Below, piece by piece: positions 35,742 through 44,185 of a stretch of DNA of 64,000 nucleotides; positions within the stretch are counted from its first letter, which is position 1, and each line of letters opens with the position of its first letter. The DNA is from Flavobacterium zepuense. Its GTDB lineage: Bacteria; Bacteroidota; Bacteroidia; Flavobacteriales; Flavobacteriaceae. Below the pieces are notes generated by a model. That model ran no database searches. It saw nothing but the letters and a program-made list of their open reading frames with translations, and had not been told where the DNA came from. Location: assembly GCF_007097145.1 (NCBI RefSeq), contig NZ_VJVZ01000013.1, positions 124,001 through 188,000 on the forward strand, read 5' to 3'. Position numbers and translations under genes: made by a program.

Positions 35742-36488
35742 ATGGAAAACGGTTTCGACTGGATGCAGTTAATTAACCCGGAGTTTTATATTAACCTGCA
35801 GATAGGTGGGGTACCCGTTGGTATTTACGTAGTATTGTTTATTGTTTTTGCCGAGACAGGGCTTTTTGCAGGCTTCTTTTTACCGGGAGACAGCCTTTTG
35901 TTCCTTGCGGGTATTTACAGTACAGAACTGGTTAGCACCGTGCTTAGTTTTGATGGCGACTTTTTAAATGTTACCATACTGGCGCTGCTTGTAGCGGCAT
36001 CGGGTGTGGTAGGCAATACCTTTGGCTATTGGTTTGGTGCCAAGAGCGGTACGTACCTTTATGCTAAAGAAGACAGCTTTTGGTTCAAGAAAAAGTACCT
36101 TATACAATCGCACGAGTTTTTTGAAAAACACGGTGGCCGCGCTATCATCTTTGCGCGTTTCTTACCCATCATCCGTACGTTTGCGCCCATTATAGCCGGT
36201 GTGGTTAAAATGGAGAAGAAAAAGTTCATGCTGTTTAACATCATCAGCTCACTGCTGTGGTCGTTTACGCTTATTTTTGCAGGCCACTACCTGTATGAGT
36301 TGTTTATGAACAAGTTTGATATCGACCTTAAAAAGCACATTGAGCTTATTATCATAGCCATTGTACTTATAACTACCGTGCCACTTGTGCTTAACGCCCT
36401 TAAAGGTAATAAGGTTACCGAAAAGGAGTTTGAAGAAGAGGCTACCGATGACGATGATAACGAAAAATCAGGCATTTTCCCGAATTGA
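35742..36488 (+). CDS. DedA/VTT family membrane protein
   Basis: 248 residues with about five hydrophobic segments. DedA features: FAETGLFAGFFLPGDSLLFLAG near the N-terminus, then FFEKHGGRAIIFARFLPIIRTFAPIIAGV with the conserved R and P residues. DedA proteins act in lipid scrambling and envelope homeostasis. The C-terminal ~25 residues are strongly acidic. Its stop overlaps the next start by four bases (TTGA), so the symporter - DedA - oxidoreductase genes are probably one operon. Confidence 0.9.
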   Translation: MENGFDWMQLINPEFYINLQIGGVPVGIYVVLFIVFAETGLFAGFFLPGDSLLFLAGIYSTELVSTVLSFDGDFLNVTILALLVAASGVVGNTFGYWFGAKSGTYLYAKEDSFWFKKKYLIQSHEFFEKHGGRAIIFARFLPIIRTFAPIIAGVVKMEKKKFMLFNIISSLLWSFTLIFAGHYLYELFMNKFDIDLKKHIELIIIAIVLITTVPLVLNALKGNKVTEKEFEEEATDDDDNEKSGIFPN

Positions 36489-37597
36489 AACTCAGCTGGT
36501 GGGAAATAGACAGTTGGTTCTCTAATGTCGACTATACCATTGTAGGTAGCGGCATTGTAGGCCTGCATGCAGCTATACGGCTGCGCGAGCGTTTCCCCCA
36601 TAGTAAAATACTGGTTTTAGAAAGAGGCCCGCTGCCACAGGGTGCCAGTACCAAAAATGCCGGTTTTGCCTGTTTTGGGAGCCTTTCTGAAATTATAGAC
36701 GACCTCAATATCCACTCCGAGGAAGAGGTTATAAACCTCATACAAAAACGCTGGAGCGGACTCCAATTACTGCGCAAACGCCTGGGCGATGCCGTAATTG
36801 ATTTTAAGCCCTACGGCGGATACGAGATATTCCTGGATAATGATTCTGCAGGTTATGAAACCTGCCTGCGGAAACTACCATTTGTAAACGATGTGCTTCG
36901 CCCGTTATTTAAAGCCGATGTTTTTGCTACGGAGGCCGACCGTTTTGGCTTTAAAGGCACGCAGGAAAAACTGGTATTTAACCCGTTTGAAGGGCAGATA
37001 GATACGGGGCGAATGATGCAGGCGTTACTTAAAGAAGCTGCTGCACATAACATTCTTATCCTAAACAGCCAAACGGTTACTGCCTATCACGAAAATGCCG
37101 ATGGGGTTGAGGTGTCCCTTAGCGATTTTAGCTTCAACACTAAAAAGCTTTTATTTGCTACTAACGGTTTTGCATCGCAATTAACCAATGGTGCTGTAAA
37201 GCCTGCACGGGCGCAGGTGCTTATTACAGATCCTATTCTTAACTTAGATATTAATGGTACATTTCATATCGACAGAGGTTATTATTACTTTAGAAATATT
37301 GGCAACCGCATACTCTTTGGCGGTGCCCGCAACCTCGACTTTGAGGGCGAAACTACCACTGATTTCGGCGAGACCGACATCATCCAGAGCCAATTAGAAA
37401 AGCTACTGCGGGAGGTTATCCTCCCCACAACCGATTTTACCGTCGCCCACCGCTGGAGTGGCATCATGGGTATGGGTATGGCTAAAAAGCCCGTGGTAGA
37501 GCAACTATCTAACCACGTTTACTGCGGTGTAAGGCTGGGCGGCATGGGTATTGCCATTGGCAGCATTATCGGGCAGGAACTGGCCGATTTGGTTTAA
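36485..37597 (+). CDS. FAD-dependent oxidoreductase (DAO/glycine-oxidase-like)
   Basis: 370 residues. The N-terminal FAD motif GSGIVGLHAA (about 22-31), GASTKNAGFACFGS next to it, and C-terminal VAHRWSGIMGMG...VYCGVRLGGMGIAIGS match the D-amino-acid/glycine-oxidase (DAO) family. Substrate unknown; an amino acid would fit with the neighbouring symporter, but that is inference. Start TTG 36485 gives a 4-base overlap with dedA and no better ATG exists before the FAD motif, so coupling is likely. Confidence 0.87.
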   Translation: MKLSWWEIDSWFSNVDYTIVGSGIVGLHAAIRLRERFPHSKILVLERGPLPQGASTKNAGFACFGSLSEIIDDLNIHSEEEVINLIQKRWSGLQLLRKRLGDAVIDFKPYGGYEIFLDNDSAGYETCLRKLPFVNDVLRPLFKADVFATEADRFGFKGTQEKLVFNPFEGQIDTGRMMQALLKEAAAHNILILNSQTVTAYHENADGVEVSLSDFSFNTKKLLFATNGFASQLTNGAVKPARAQVLITDPILNLDINGTFHIDRGYYYFRNIGNRILFGGARNLDFEGETTTDFGETDIIQSQLEKLLREVILPTTDFTVAHRWSGIMGMGMAKKPVVEQLSNHVYCGVRLGGMGIAIGSIIGQELADLV

Positions 37598-37607
37598 GTT
37601 TCTACTC

Positions 37608-38543
37608 TCAATCATCATCAGATTGTAAAATTTTGTTTATCATCGCAACAACTGTCTTATCTCGATTGGTAGATAACCCGTCTGTTTTTATAATTGTATA
37701 TGATACTATATGATAGTCTTTTTGGTGTGATAGAAACCTTTCGTAATATTCTGTTTTTTCAAACAAACCTTCTTTACTATAAAAATATTTATATTTTGTA
37801 TCAAGACCATTCTCATTGGTGTAAATCTCTTCCCTCTCTATTATTTGGTTATCGTTATTGTACCTCACGATCTCATCTTTAGTATAATCTTCACCGTCGC
37901 CGTGATATGTTGTAAAGTTGCCAATACGAGTTGAGTCGGTATAGGTGTATATATATTCCCAAGTTAATTGATTTTTATATACCTGTCTTTTAATTTTTAG
38001 TCTGTTGGTTGAATCATAAAGCCTTTCAAGATAATAACCCGACTCGAAAATTGTTTTGGTTTTGTTGCCGTTTTGGTCATACTCATAATTTATCTTTTTA
38101 CTAACAGAGTCACCAAAATGCAAGTTTTTCAATTCTTCGATCGGTTTATTGTTGTCATTATAATTATACGTGCTTTCATATCCACGATAAAAAGTTTTCT
38201 CGCCGTCGGTATAAAATTTGATTTCTTTTACAAGCAGGTTTAGATTATTATATTGATACGTTGTAAAATTATCAATACGTTTTAAATCATTGCTGTGTGG
38301 CTTTGCATAACCAAGTTTTTCCAAGAGCCTGCCATTTTTATCTAAATAAAATACTGTAGAGGGCCTGTTAGCTCTATTACTGATTTTTTTAGTGATCTTA
38401 TTATCTTCATCAGTCTTAAAATAATGCCCTATAATTTTCACAACAATTTCTCCTTCTTTCTTAGGCGCATTCTGCCCATACAAACATTGCAGGGATAGCA
38501 TTATTATTATTATTATTATTATTATGGTAATAAGGTGTTTCAT
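37608..38543 (-). CDS. Secreted hypothetical protein, YD/MORN-like strand repeats
   Basis: 311 residues, low GC. The signal peptide contains eight consecutive isoleucines encoded by an ATA run (see 38500-38525) and ends near LYGQ. The mature part is a succession of short beta-strand units such as YQYNNLNLLVKEIKFY, YEYDQNGNKTKTIFE and YNNDNQIIEREEIY, resembling YD-repeat or YwqK-like antitoxin-component repeats. Function unknown. Not clearly part of an operon. Confidence 0.72.
   Translation of the reverse strand: MKHLITIIIIIIIIMLSLQCLYGQNAPKKEGEIVVKIIGHYFKTDEDNKITKKISNRANRPSTVFYLDKNGRLLEKLGYAKPHSNDLKRIDNFTTYQYNNLNLLVKEIKFYTDGEKTFYRGYESTYNYNDNNKPIEELKNLHFGDSVSKKINYEYDQNGNKTKTIFESGYYLERLYDSTNRLKIKRQVYKNQLTWEYIYTYTDSTRIGNFTTYHGDGEDYTKDEIVRYNNDNQIIEREEIYTNENGLDTKYKYFYSKEGLFEKTEYYERFLSHQKDYHIVSYTIIKTDGLSTNRDKTVVAMINKILQSDDD
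38500..38525. repeat. Trinucleotide microsatellite (ATT/ATA)8 within a signal-peptide coding region
   Basis: Eight perfect ATT units on the plus strand read as eight ATA isoleucine codons on the minus strand, in the hydrophobic core of the signal peptide of the 37608-38543 gene. Gain or loss of units stays in frame. Confidence 0.9.
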
Positions 38544-38580
38544 TTTTAAAAGCCTGTAACTAAATATACATAATAAGTTT

Positions 38581-38588
38581 TACCTTCG
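38581..38588 (+). promoter_or_regulatory. -7-like element TACCTTCG
   Basis: TAnnTTcG, one change from the consensus, 15 bases before ATG 38604. Almost the same context (GTTTTAyCTTCGT) precedes the paralogue at 38845-38852. Confidence 0.6.
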
Positions 38589-38603
38589 TAAAAAAGAAAT
38601 ACT

Positions 38604-38789
38604 ATGGGTTTACAGCCACTACAATCAGAAGAAGAATACCAAAAAGCAACTGCCAGGATTATTGAATTATTTAATGCCGAAGCCGGTACTGCCGAAGAGG
38701 AAGAACTGGAAAAACTTTTAGAACAGGTTACCGATTATGAGGAAGAACACGGCATTGAAGCCGAAGAGGATGAGGAGGAAGAAGTTTAG
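38604..38789 (+). CDS. Mini protein resembling the N-domain of HigA-type antitoxins (copy 1)
   Basis: 61 residues, very acidic, no helix-turn-helix. The pattern LQPLQSEEEYQKATARIIELF, then AEAGTAEEEELEKLLEQVTDYEEEH, matches the short helical region that precedes the HTH in a HigA-like antitoxin group (typically ...ALxxIExLxDAEPGTPEGDxLExLxxLVExYExxH). The DNA-binding half is absent and no toxin is adjacent. It could be an orphan antitoxin fragment kept as a binding module. Tandem paralogue at 38869-39045. Confidence 0.7.
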   Translation: MGLQPLQSEEEYQKATARIIELFNAEAGTAEEEELEKLLEQVTDYEEEHGIEAEEDEEEEV

Positions 38790-38844
38790 TAAATTTATGC
38801 GCTAATTGTTTCATCATAAGCATTCTAATTTCTGCAAAAAGTTT

Positions 38845-38852
38845 TATCTTCG
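38845..38852 (+). promoter_or_regulatory. -7-like element TATCTTCG
   Basis: TAnnTTcG, 16 bases before ATG 38869; shares its flanks with the element at 38581. Confidence 0.6.
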
Positions 38853-38868
38853 TTAAAAACACATACCA

Positions 38869-39045
38869 ATGGACTGGAAAACTATTACTACAGAGGCAGA
38901 ATACGAATTGGCCATAAGGCGTACTATGGAACTTTTTCATGCACAGCCCAACACCCCCGATGGCGAAGAACTGGAGCTTTTAGAGAATCTCATTAACGAG
39001 TATGAAGAGGCCGATAGTACAAATACCGAGTATGATGCCGAATAG
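38869..39045 (+). CDS. Mini protein resembling the N-domain of HigA-type antitoxins (copy 2)
   Basis: 58 residues, shorter than most ORF cutoffs. Reads MDWKTITTEAEYELAIRRTM, then ELFHAQPNTPDGEELELL and ENLINEYEEAD. It has the same layout as copy 1 and is even closer to the HigA N-domain consensus (A-x-PxTPxGxELELL). It lacks an HTH. Each copy has its own promoter-like element, which supports two expressed genes rather than a decayed one. Confidence 0.65.
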   Translation: MDWKTITTEAEYELAIRRTMELFHAQPNTPDGEELELLENLINEYEEADSTNTEYDAE

Positions 39046-39084
39046 TTTTACTGCCTGATTATGATTTGCTAAAGGGTAAATTCG

Positions 39085-39092
39085 TAATTTCG
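39085..39092 (+). promoter_or_regulatory. -7-like element TAATTTCG of mtgA
   Basis: TAnnTTcG preceded by TTTG at 39065-39068 (16-base spacer) and followed by ATG 39116 after 23 bases. Third member of the TAnnTTCG variant group in this 500-base stretch. Confidence 0.55.
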
Positions 39093-39115
39093 CAGCCTGT
39101 TAACCTGTTGTTTTT

Positions 39116-39793
39116 ATGTTTAAAAAAATACTCCGCTTATTGTATAAGCTGATGCTGTGGTTTGTTGTAGTATCGGTACTCTCGGTACTCCTGCTGCGTT
39201 TTATCCCTATTCCTTTTACCCCGCTTATGATAAGCCGTGCTTTTGAACAAAAAGCCGATGGCCGGGAAATGCACAGCAGCCACGACTGGGTGCCTATAGA
39301 GGAGATATCACCTAATCTTCAAAAAGCGGTTATTGCCAGCGAGGATGATAAATTCCTGACCCACCACGGCTTTAATTTTGATGCCATGTACAAAGCCTAT
39401 AAAGGCAATAAAAAAGGCAAAAAAATTAAAGGGGGCAGTACCATTAGCCAGCAAACTGCCAAGAACGTGTTTTTATGGCAGGGCAGGAGCTATGTGCGTA
39501 AAGTGATGGAGGCTTATTTTACCGTGCTGATAGAGCTGCTGTGGAGCAAAGAGCGCATTATGGAGGTGTACCTTAACAGCATAGAAATGGGCGAAGGCGT
39601 ATACGGGGCCCAGGCAGCCGCAGAGCATTGGTTCCATAAAGATGCGGCCAGCCTTACCAGGCGCGAAGCCGCCAGTATTGCGGCAATACTTCCCAACCCG
39701 CTTAAATACAGGGCTACAAAATCGTCACGGTACATAGAACGCCGCAAAGGCAGGATAGTAAAGCTTATGCGTTACGTAAAGCTGGAATATTAG
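39116..39793 (+). CDS. mtgA: Monofunctional biosynthetic peptidoglycan transglycosylase
   Basis: 225 residues. One N-terminal membrane helix (about 10-32), then a GT51 glycosyltransferase domain polymerising lipid II into glycan strands. Catalytic and substrate motifs: ASEDDKFLTHHGF (catalytic Glu), KGGSTISQQTAKNVFLW, RSYVRKVMEAYFT, ERIMEVYLNSIEMGEGVYG. No transpeptidase domain. The LpxR-like gene starts 2 bases after its stop. Confidence 0.95.
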   Translation: MFKKILRLLYKLMLWFVVVSVLSVLLLRFIPIPFTPLMISRAFEQKADGREMHSSHDWVPIEEISPNLQKAVIASEDDKFLTHHGFNFDAMYKAYKGNKKGKKIKGGSTISQQTAKNVFLWQGRSYVRKVMEAYFTVLIELLWSKERIMEVYLNSIEMGEGVYGAQAAAEHWFHKDAASLTRREAASIAAILPNPLKYRATKSSRYIERRKGRIVKLMRYVKLEY

Positions 39794-39795
39794 TC

Positions 39796-40746
39796 ATGAA
39801 AGAGCATTTCGGCTTTATTATAACCCTGCTTTTTACAATGGCATGCGCGGCACAAAAGCCGGTTGAATTTTCTTTTGTTACCGATAACGACCTGTATACA
39901 TCGCCTGTAAACGACCAGTATTACACGGCGGGTATAGAACTTATTTGCCATTACCTGGGCAAAGCAAAAAATGAAAATGTTGCCAAAAAAATAACCGAAT
40001 TTAAGCTGGGAATGTATATTTACAACCCTCAGTCGATACAGGCGGCAGAACTTAATGTGCACGACAGGCCTTTTGCAGGCTACCTTTTTGCCGAAGCAGG
40101 TATTAACACCTTTTACAAAAATGAAAGCGTACTGAAAGTTAACTTTCAGGGAGGGGTAGTAGGACCCGAAGCCGGTGCCGAACAGGCACAGCAGGGGTTA
40201 CACGATTTATTAGGTTACCACACCGTTAGGGGGTGGAATTACCAAATAACCACCACACCCGCGTTACAGCTTAACGGATTATATTCCCACAAAATATTAG
40301 GAGGCTCTTTTAAAGATAAAGTCGACTTTCATGCGCAGTTGCAGGCCGATGCCGGAACTATTTGGGTTGGCGCTTCTGCGGGCATTATGGCGCGTATAAG
40401 CCTTAAAGGGCTGTTGTTGCCCATGTATGATTCTGCCTTGCACGGAGCAGCCTTAAATCACGACCCTGAGGCATACAAAGAGCAGCGCGAGTTATTCATT
40501 TACGTTAACCCTAACATCAACTACCAATATTTTGATGCTACCATAGAGGGCAGCCCTTTTAACGATAAAAGTCCGGTTACATTCCCCTTAGTGCCCTACC
40601 GCTTTAATGCCGAAGCCGGAGTTAAATACCGCAAAAATGCGTGGACGTACTCTTACTCATTTAACTACCGCGGTAAAGAGCTATATAACAATGTTATAGA
40701 GGGGTATTATTACGGCTCTATAGTGTTGTCATACATGCTGCATTAA
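39796..40746 (+). CDS. LpxR-like lipid A deacylase family protein (DUF2219)
   Basis: 316 residues with a signal peptide ending near CAAQ. The family signature appears as TDNDLYTSPVNDQYYTAGI, HDRPFAGYLFAEAGI and PEAGAEQAQQGLHDLLG, with the conserved Asn/Asp/His/Ser positions of LpxR. It ends in a barrel-type SIVLSYMLH. LpxR is an outer-membrane barrel that removes 3'-acyloxyacyl chains from lipid A; activity in Bacteroidetes members is inferred only. Two bases after mtgA, so envelope functions are coupled. Confidence 0.85.
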   Translation: MKEHFGFIITLLFTMACAAQKPVEFSFVTDNDLYTSPVNDQYYTAGIELICHYLGKAKNENVAKKITEFKLGMYIYNPQSIQAAELNVHDRPFAGYLFAEAGINTFYKNESVLKVNFQGGVVGPEAGAEQAQQGLHDLLGYHTVRGWNYQITTTPALQLNGLYSHKILGGSFKDKVDFHAQLQADAGTIWVGASAGIMARISLKGLLLPMYDSALHGAALNHDPEAYKEQRELFIYVNPNINYQYFDATIEGSPFNDKSPVTFPLVPYRFNAEAGVKYRKNAWTYSYSFNYRGKELYNNVIEGYYYGSIVLSYMLH

Positions 40747-40747
40747 T

Positions 40748-40877
40748 AGTTTTCAGTCGCGGTTTACAGTCTCAGTCGCAACAGAGCCGAAGCATCTGTT
40801 ACAATAATGTGAGATTGCCGCGGTCGTCCTCCCTCGCAATGACCGGCTCCTGAAAACTGCGACTGCGACTGTAAACT
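40748..40877. repeat. Family A composite repeat with CAGTCGCAGT tails
   Basis: The left end is GTTTTCAGTCGCGGTTTACAG then TCAGTCGCA; the core GTGAGATTGCCGCGGTCGTC...CCCTCGCAATGACCGG is at 40809-40846; the right end reads CTGAAAACTGCGACTGCGAC then TGTAAACT. The tails are reverse complements of each other. It fills the gap between convergent genes. Confidence 0.75.
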
Positions 40878-40888
40878 TCAACGGTAAA

Positions 40889-42994
40889 CTATTTTGGCGT
40901 TACACCCATATTGTAAAGCGTGAACGATTGTATATCGGCCAGCTCGTTAATACTTTGCTTGACTGATTTTCCTGCACCGTGGCCGGCGTTAACATCAATG
41001 CGGATAAGCACCGGTGCCGGGCCTGCCTGGTTTTCCTGTAGGGTGGCAGCAAACTTAAAACTGTGCGCCGGTACAACGCGGTCGTCATGGTCTCCGGTAG
41101 TAACAAGGGTTGCCGGGTATTTAACACCTTTTTTAATGCTGTGTACGGGTGAGTAACCTCTTAGATACTCAAACATTTCTTTACTGTCTTCGGCAGTGCC
41201 ATAATCATAGCCCCAGCCTGCACCTGCGGTAAAGGTGTGGTAACGCAGCATATCCATAACGCCTACAGCAGGCAGCGCCACTTTAAACAGCTCCGGGCGC
41301 TGCGTCATGGCGGCACCTACAAGTAGTCCGCCGTTAGAACCGCCACGTATGGCAATGTAATCGGGAGATGTATATTTGTTGGCGTTAAGGTATTCGGCAG
41401 CGGCAATAAAATCGTCAAATACATTTTGCTTGTGCATTTTTATACCGGCATCATGCCATTTTTTACCGTACTCGCCACCACCGCGCAGGTTAGCCACGGC
41501 ATAAATACCGCCGTTTTCCAGCCATACGGCATTGCCTATTGAAAACGCAGGGGTAACACTTTGGTTGAAACCACCGTAACCGTATAGTATGGTTGGGTTT
41601 TTACCGTCCAGCTTTAAATCCTTACGGTAAGTTATTATCATGGGTATTTTAGTACCGTCTTTAGAGTTGTAAAATACCTGTTTAGAGATGTAATTATCGC
41701 TGTTGAAATCTACTTTAGGCTTTTCGTACACGGCCGATTTACCGGATTTTACATCGTATGAATAAATGGTGCCCGGTGTAACATAATTGGTAAACGAATA
41801 ATACAGGGTTTTGTCGTCTTTTTTGCCGCTAAATCCGGCAGCAGTGCCCAGTCCCGGCAATTCAATATCCCTAACCAGTGTGCCTTTGTAATCGTATTGC
41901 TTAATGGCCGATACCGCATCCTTCATATAAGCGGCAAAAAGGTAACCGCCGCCTTTATTAACGGTAAGCACGTTATCGGTCTCCGCAATGATATCTTTCC
42001 AATTTGCCTGTTGCGGGTTGGCAGCATCTACAGTAACCAGGCGATTGTTAGGGGCCTTATAATCGGTAAGGATGTACAGGGTGGTGCCATCGTTATCAAT
42101 AACATGGCTGTTGCTTTCAAGGTTGTCAACCGCGGTAATTATAGGGTTATTAGGCTTGCTGAGATCCTGTATGAAAAGCTCCCCACCCGAAGTTGAATTC
42201 GCCGCCGAGATTACCAGGTAACGCTCATCTTCGGTTAGGCTGGCACCTATGTACCTTCTTTTCTGGCTGTCGCCGAAAATAACCTTATCCGACTTTTGGG
42301 CAGTACCCATTTTGTGGAAATATAGTTTGTGCTCATCGGTCTTTGCCGAAAGGAGGCTGCCCTCGGGTTTTTCGTAAGTTGAATAATACAGCCCTTCGCT
42401 ACCTTTCCATGCAAGGCCGCTGAATTTTATGTTTTCCAGCGTTTCCAGCGGTTTTTTGGTAACGGCATCCATAAGGATAACTTTGCCCCAGTCGCTGCCG
42501 CCTTCCGATATCATATAGGCAGCTAAATCGCCATTTTTATTGAAGTCGAGTTTAGCCAGTGATGTGGTACCGTCTTTAGAAAACGTGTTGGGATCTAAAA
42601 ACACCTCTTCTTTACCATTTTTGTCTTTACGGTAAACTACGCTTTGATTCTGCAAACCGTTATTTTTGCTGTAATAGGTATAGTTACCCTCTTTTGTAGG
42701 CGCTGATATCCTTTCGTAATTCCATAATTTTTCAAGGCGCGCCCGTATAGCCTCCCTAAAAGGGATTTTATCCAAATAGTTAAACGTAACCTCATTCTCA
42801 GCCTTTACCCATGCGGCAGTTTCGGCAGACCGGTCGTCTTCCAGCCAACGGTACGGATCAGGAACGGCGGTGTTAAAATAATTATCGGTTGTTGCGTCTT
42901 TTCGTGTTTGCGGGTACTGTATTTTGATAGGATTCATTTGTGCGGTCATGCTAAGGCCACAGGCCATAGTAAGGGTAACTAAGGTGTTTTTCAT
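40889..42994 (-). CDS. Prolyl oligopeptidase family serine peptidase (S9A)
   Basis: 701 residues. Signal peptide (MKNTLVTLTMACGLSMTAQ) then the S9A N-terminus (DPYRWLEDDRSAETAAWVKAEN), a seven-bladed propeller and the catalytic hydrolase domain. Catalytic residues: Ser in IRGGSNGGLL, Asp in TGDHDDRVVPAHS, His in NAGHGAGKS. Cleaves after proline in short peptides. Export makes this a periplasmic enzyme. A TATTTTTG element at 43028-43021 precedes the start by 26 bases. Confidence 0.95.
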   Translation of the reverse strand: MKNTLVTLTMACGLSMTAQMNPIKIQYPQTRKDATTDNYFNTAVPDPYRWLEDDRSAETAAWVKAENEVTFNYLDKIPFREAIRARLEKLWNYERISAPTKEGNYTYYSKNNGLQNQSVVYRKDKNGKEEVFLDPNTFSKDGTTSLAKLDFNKNGDLAAYMISEGGSDWGKVILMDAVTKKPLETLENIKFSGLAWKGSEGLYYSTYEKPEGSLLSAKTDEHKLYFHKMGTAQKSDKVIFGDSQKRRYIGASLTEDERYLVISAANSTSGGELFIQDLSKPNNPIITAVDNLESNSHVIDNDGTTLYILTDYKAPNNRLVTVDAANPQQANWKDIIAETDNVLTVNKGGGYLFAAYMKDAVSAIKQYDYKGTLVRDIELPGLGTAAGFSGKKDDKTLYYSFTNYVTPGTIYSYDVKSGKSAVYEKPKVDFNSDNYISKQVFYNSKDGTKIPMIITYRKDLKLDGKNPTILYGYGGFNQSVTPAFSIGNAVWLENGGIYAVANLRGGGEYGKKWHDAGIKMHKQNVFDDFIAAAEYLNANKYTSPDYIAIRGGSNGGLLVGAAMTQRPELFKVALPAVGVMDMLRYHTFTAGAGWGYDYGTAEDSKEMFEYLRGYSPVHSIKKGVKYPATLVTTGDHDDRVVPAHSFKFAATLQENQAGPAPVLIRIDVNAGHGAGKSVKQSINELADIQSFTLYNMGVTPK

Positions 42995-43020
42995 GGGTAA
43001 GTGGCCTCGTTTATTTCACA

Positions 43021-43028
43021 CAAAAATA
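43021..43028 (-). promoter_or_regulatory. -7 element TATTTTTG
   Basis: A perfect TAnnTTTG on the minus strand, 26 bases before ATG 42994. Confidence 0.6.
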
Positions 43029-43043
43029 ACCCAAATAAAACTA

Positions 43044-43421
43044 TTATTGTGTAAATAAAGGTTTGTATTTCTGCTTGTGCTTATACAGTAATATTCCGTT
43101 TAATGCTACTACTACCAGTGCTGTTGCTATGGCAGGCACATCTAAAAACAGGTGGAATAACAATATGTTAAGCGATATGGGTACGAGCACCAATATGGCA
43201 AATGGCACCCAGAGTTTAAAGATGAGCATAATGCCTATAATAATTTCTAAAACGGCTACCACGGTAAGTACATAGCCGGTATCGGCAAGTGATTTTAAAA
43301 AATCGGCGGCTTCGGCAGGGGGTTGCGGCAGGGGGATAAAGGTGTAAATTTTATTGGCACCGAACACGATTAAGATAATTCCAAGCAAGATCCTTACAAT
43401 TTGGGTAAATTTAGAATTCAT
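43044..43421 (-). CDS. DoxX-like small membrane protein
   Basis: 125 residues with four hydrophobic segments. Starts RILLGIILIVFGANKIYTFIP, the usual DoxX helix 1 with GxNK, then a cytosolic-side FLKSLADTGYVL and helix 2. DoxX proteins are oxidoreductase-linked or of unknown function. Single gene ahead of the prolyl oligopeptidase. Confidence 0.8.
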   Translation of the reverse strand: MNSKFTQIVRILLGIILIVFGANKIYTFIPLPQPPAEAADFLKSLADTGYVLTVVAVLEIIIGIMLIFKLWVPFAILVLVPISLNILLFHLFLDVPAIATALVVVALNGILLYKHKQKYKPLFTQ

Positions 43422-43524
43422 AGGCTAAATGTTTATAAGTTACTAATTATAAAAATATTACCTAAAGCTACTAAATTATCCTGAATAATTTTATGAAATT
43501 TTTATGATATCGATAAACAGAAAA

Positions 43525-43591
43525 TTTTAACCACAAATCCCATTACCAAGTGGATTTGGTAATTTGTTGATTTGGTAATTTGTGGTTAAAA
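43525..43591 (-). terminator. Long stem-loop at the 3' end of the lipoprotein gene
   Basis: TTTTAACCACAAAT (43525-43538) and ATTTGTGGTTAAAA (43578-43591) form a 14-bp stem around a 39-base loop that contains repeated GGTAATTTG/TTACCAA pieces. On the minus strand it is followed by ATTTTC. It may act as terminator of the TonB-receptor operon or be another palindromic repeat. Confidence 0.6.
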
Positions 43592-43602
43592 TAATTCTAT
43601 GG

Positions 43603-44166
43603 CTACTCTACAGTTACCGCAAAAGTAGCTTCGGCATCGGTACCGCCACCTGCATTCGTAATATCGCCGTTGGCTACGTTAGCGCCCGACTTATTAGGCA
43701 GGTGGATCAGTGTTATGGTCAGGTTGCCGTTTGTGCCTGTCGCTGCTGCTGTGTAGGTAAAGTTTAGCCCCACAGGGTGCCCGTTAGCATCCATGTCGGC
43801 ATACGTAAAGGTGCCTAAGCCACTCTGCTGAAAAAAGATCTGGTGGTCGGTGGCTTCTTCGTGTACCTCTTCGGTAATATTATCGGCCGGGCTGGCAAGT
43901 TCATTTAAAAAGGTTATTGTGCCGGTATAAGCCATACCTGCTGCAAAGTTACCCGATACTGTTTTTACAGGTGCGTTGGGCCCGTCGCCATCCAAATCGC
44001 GCGATGTTAGTACTACTGGCGCGCCGCCTGCGGTTGGGGTAAAAGTTGCGGTTAGGGTGGTTATTACTTCTTCTTCGTTTACCGGTGCGGGGGTATCATC
44101 ATTGCTGCATGCGCTAAGCGATACAATGGTTACTAAAGCAAGGACAAGGGTTTTGAAATTCTTCAT
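43603..44166 (-). CDS. Exported lipoprotein encoded after the TonB receptor
   Basis: 187 residues with a lipobox LSACSND (Cys20 in MKNFKTLVLALVTIVSLSAC). The mature chain is beta-rich, with the segments SPADNITEEVHEEATDHQIFF and FTYADMDANGHPVGL containing His and acidic clusters. Related proteins are often labelled with a vague 'periplasmic binding fold' name. It starts 19 bases after the TonB receptor stop. Probably binds the ligand or is an accessory of the receptor. Confidence 0.75.
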   Translation of the reverse strand: MKNFKTLVLALVTIVSLSACSNDDTPAPVNEEEVITTLTATFTPTAGGAPVVLTSRDLDGDGPNAPVKTVSGNFAAGMAYTGTITFLNELASPADNITEEVHEEATDHQIFFQQSGLGTFTYADMDANGHPVGLNFTYTAAATGTNGNLTITLIHLPNKSGANVANGDITNAGGGTDAEATFAVTVE

Positions 44167-44185
44167 TTTGAAATGTATTTAAGTA

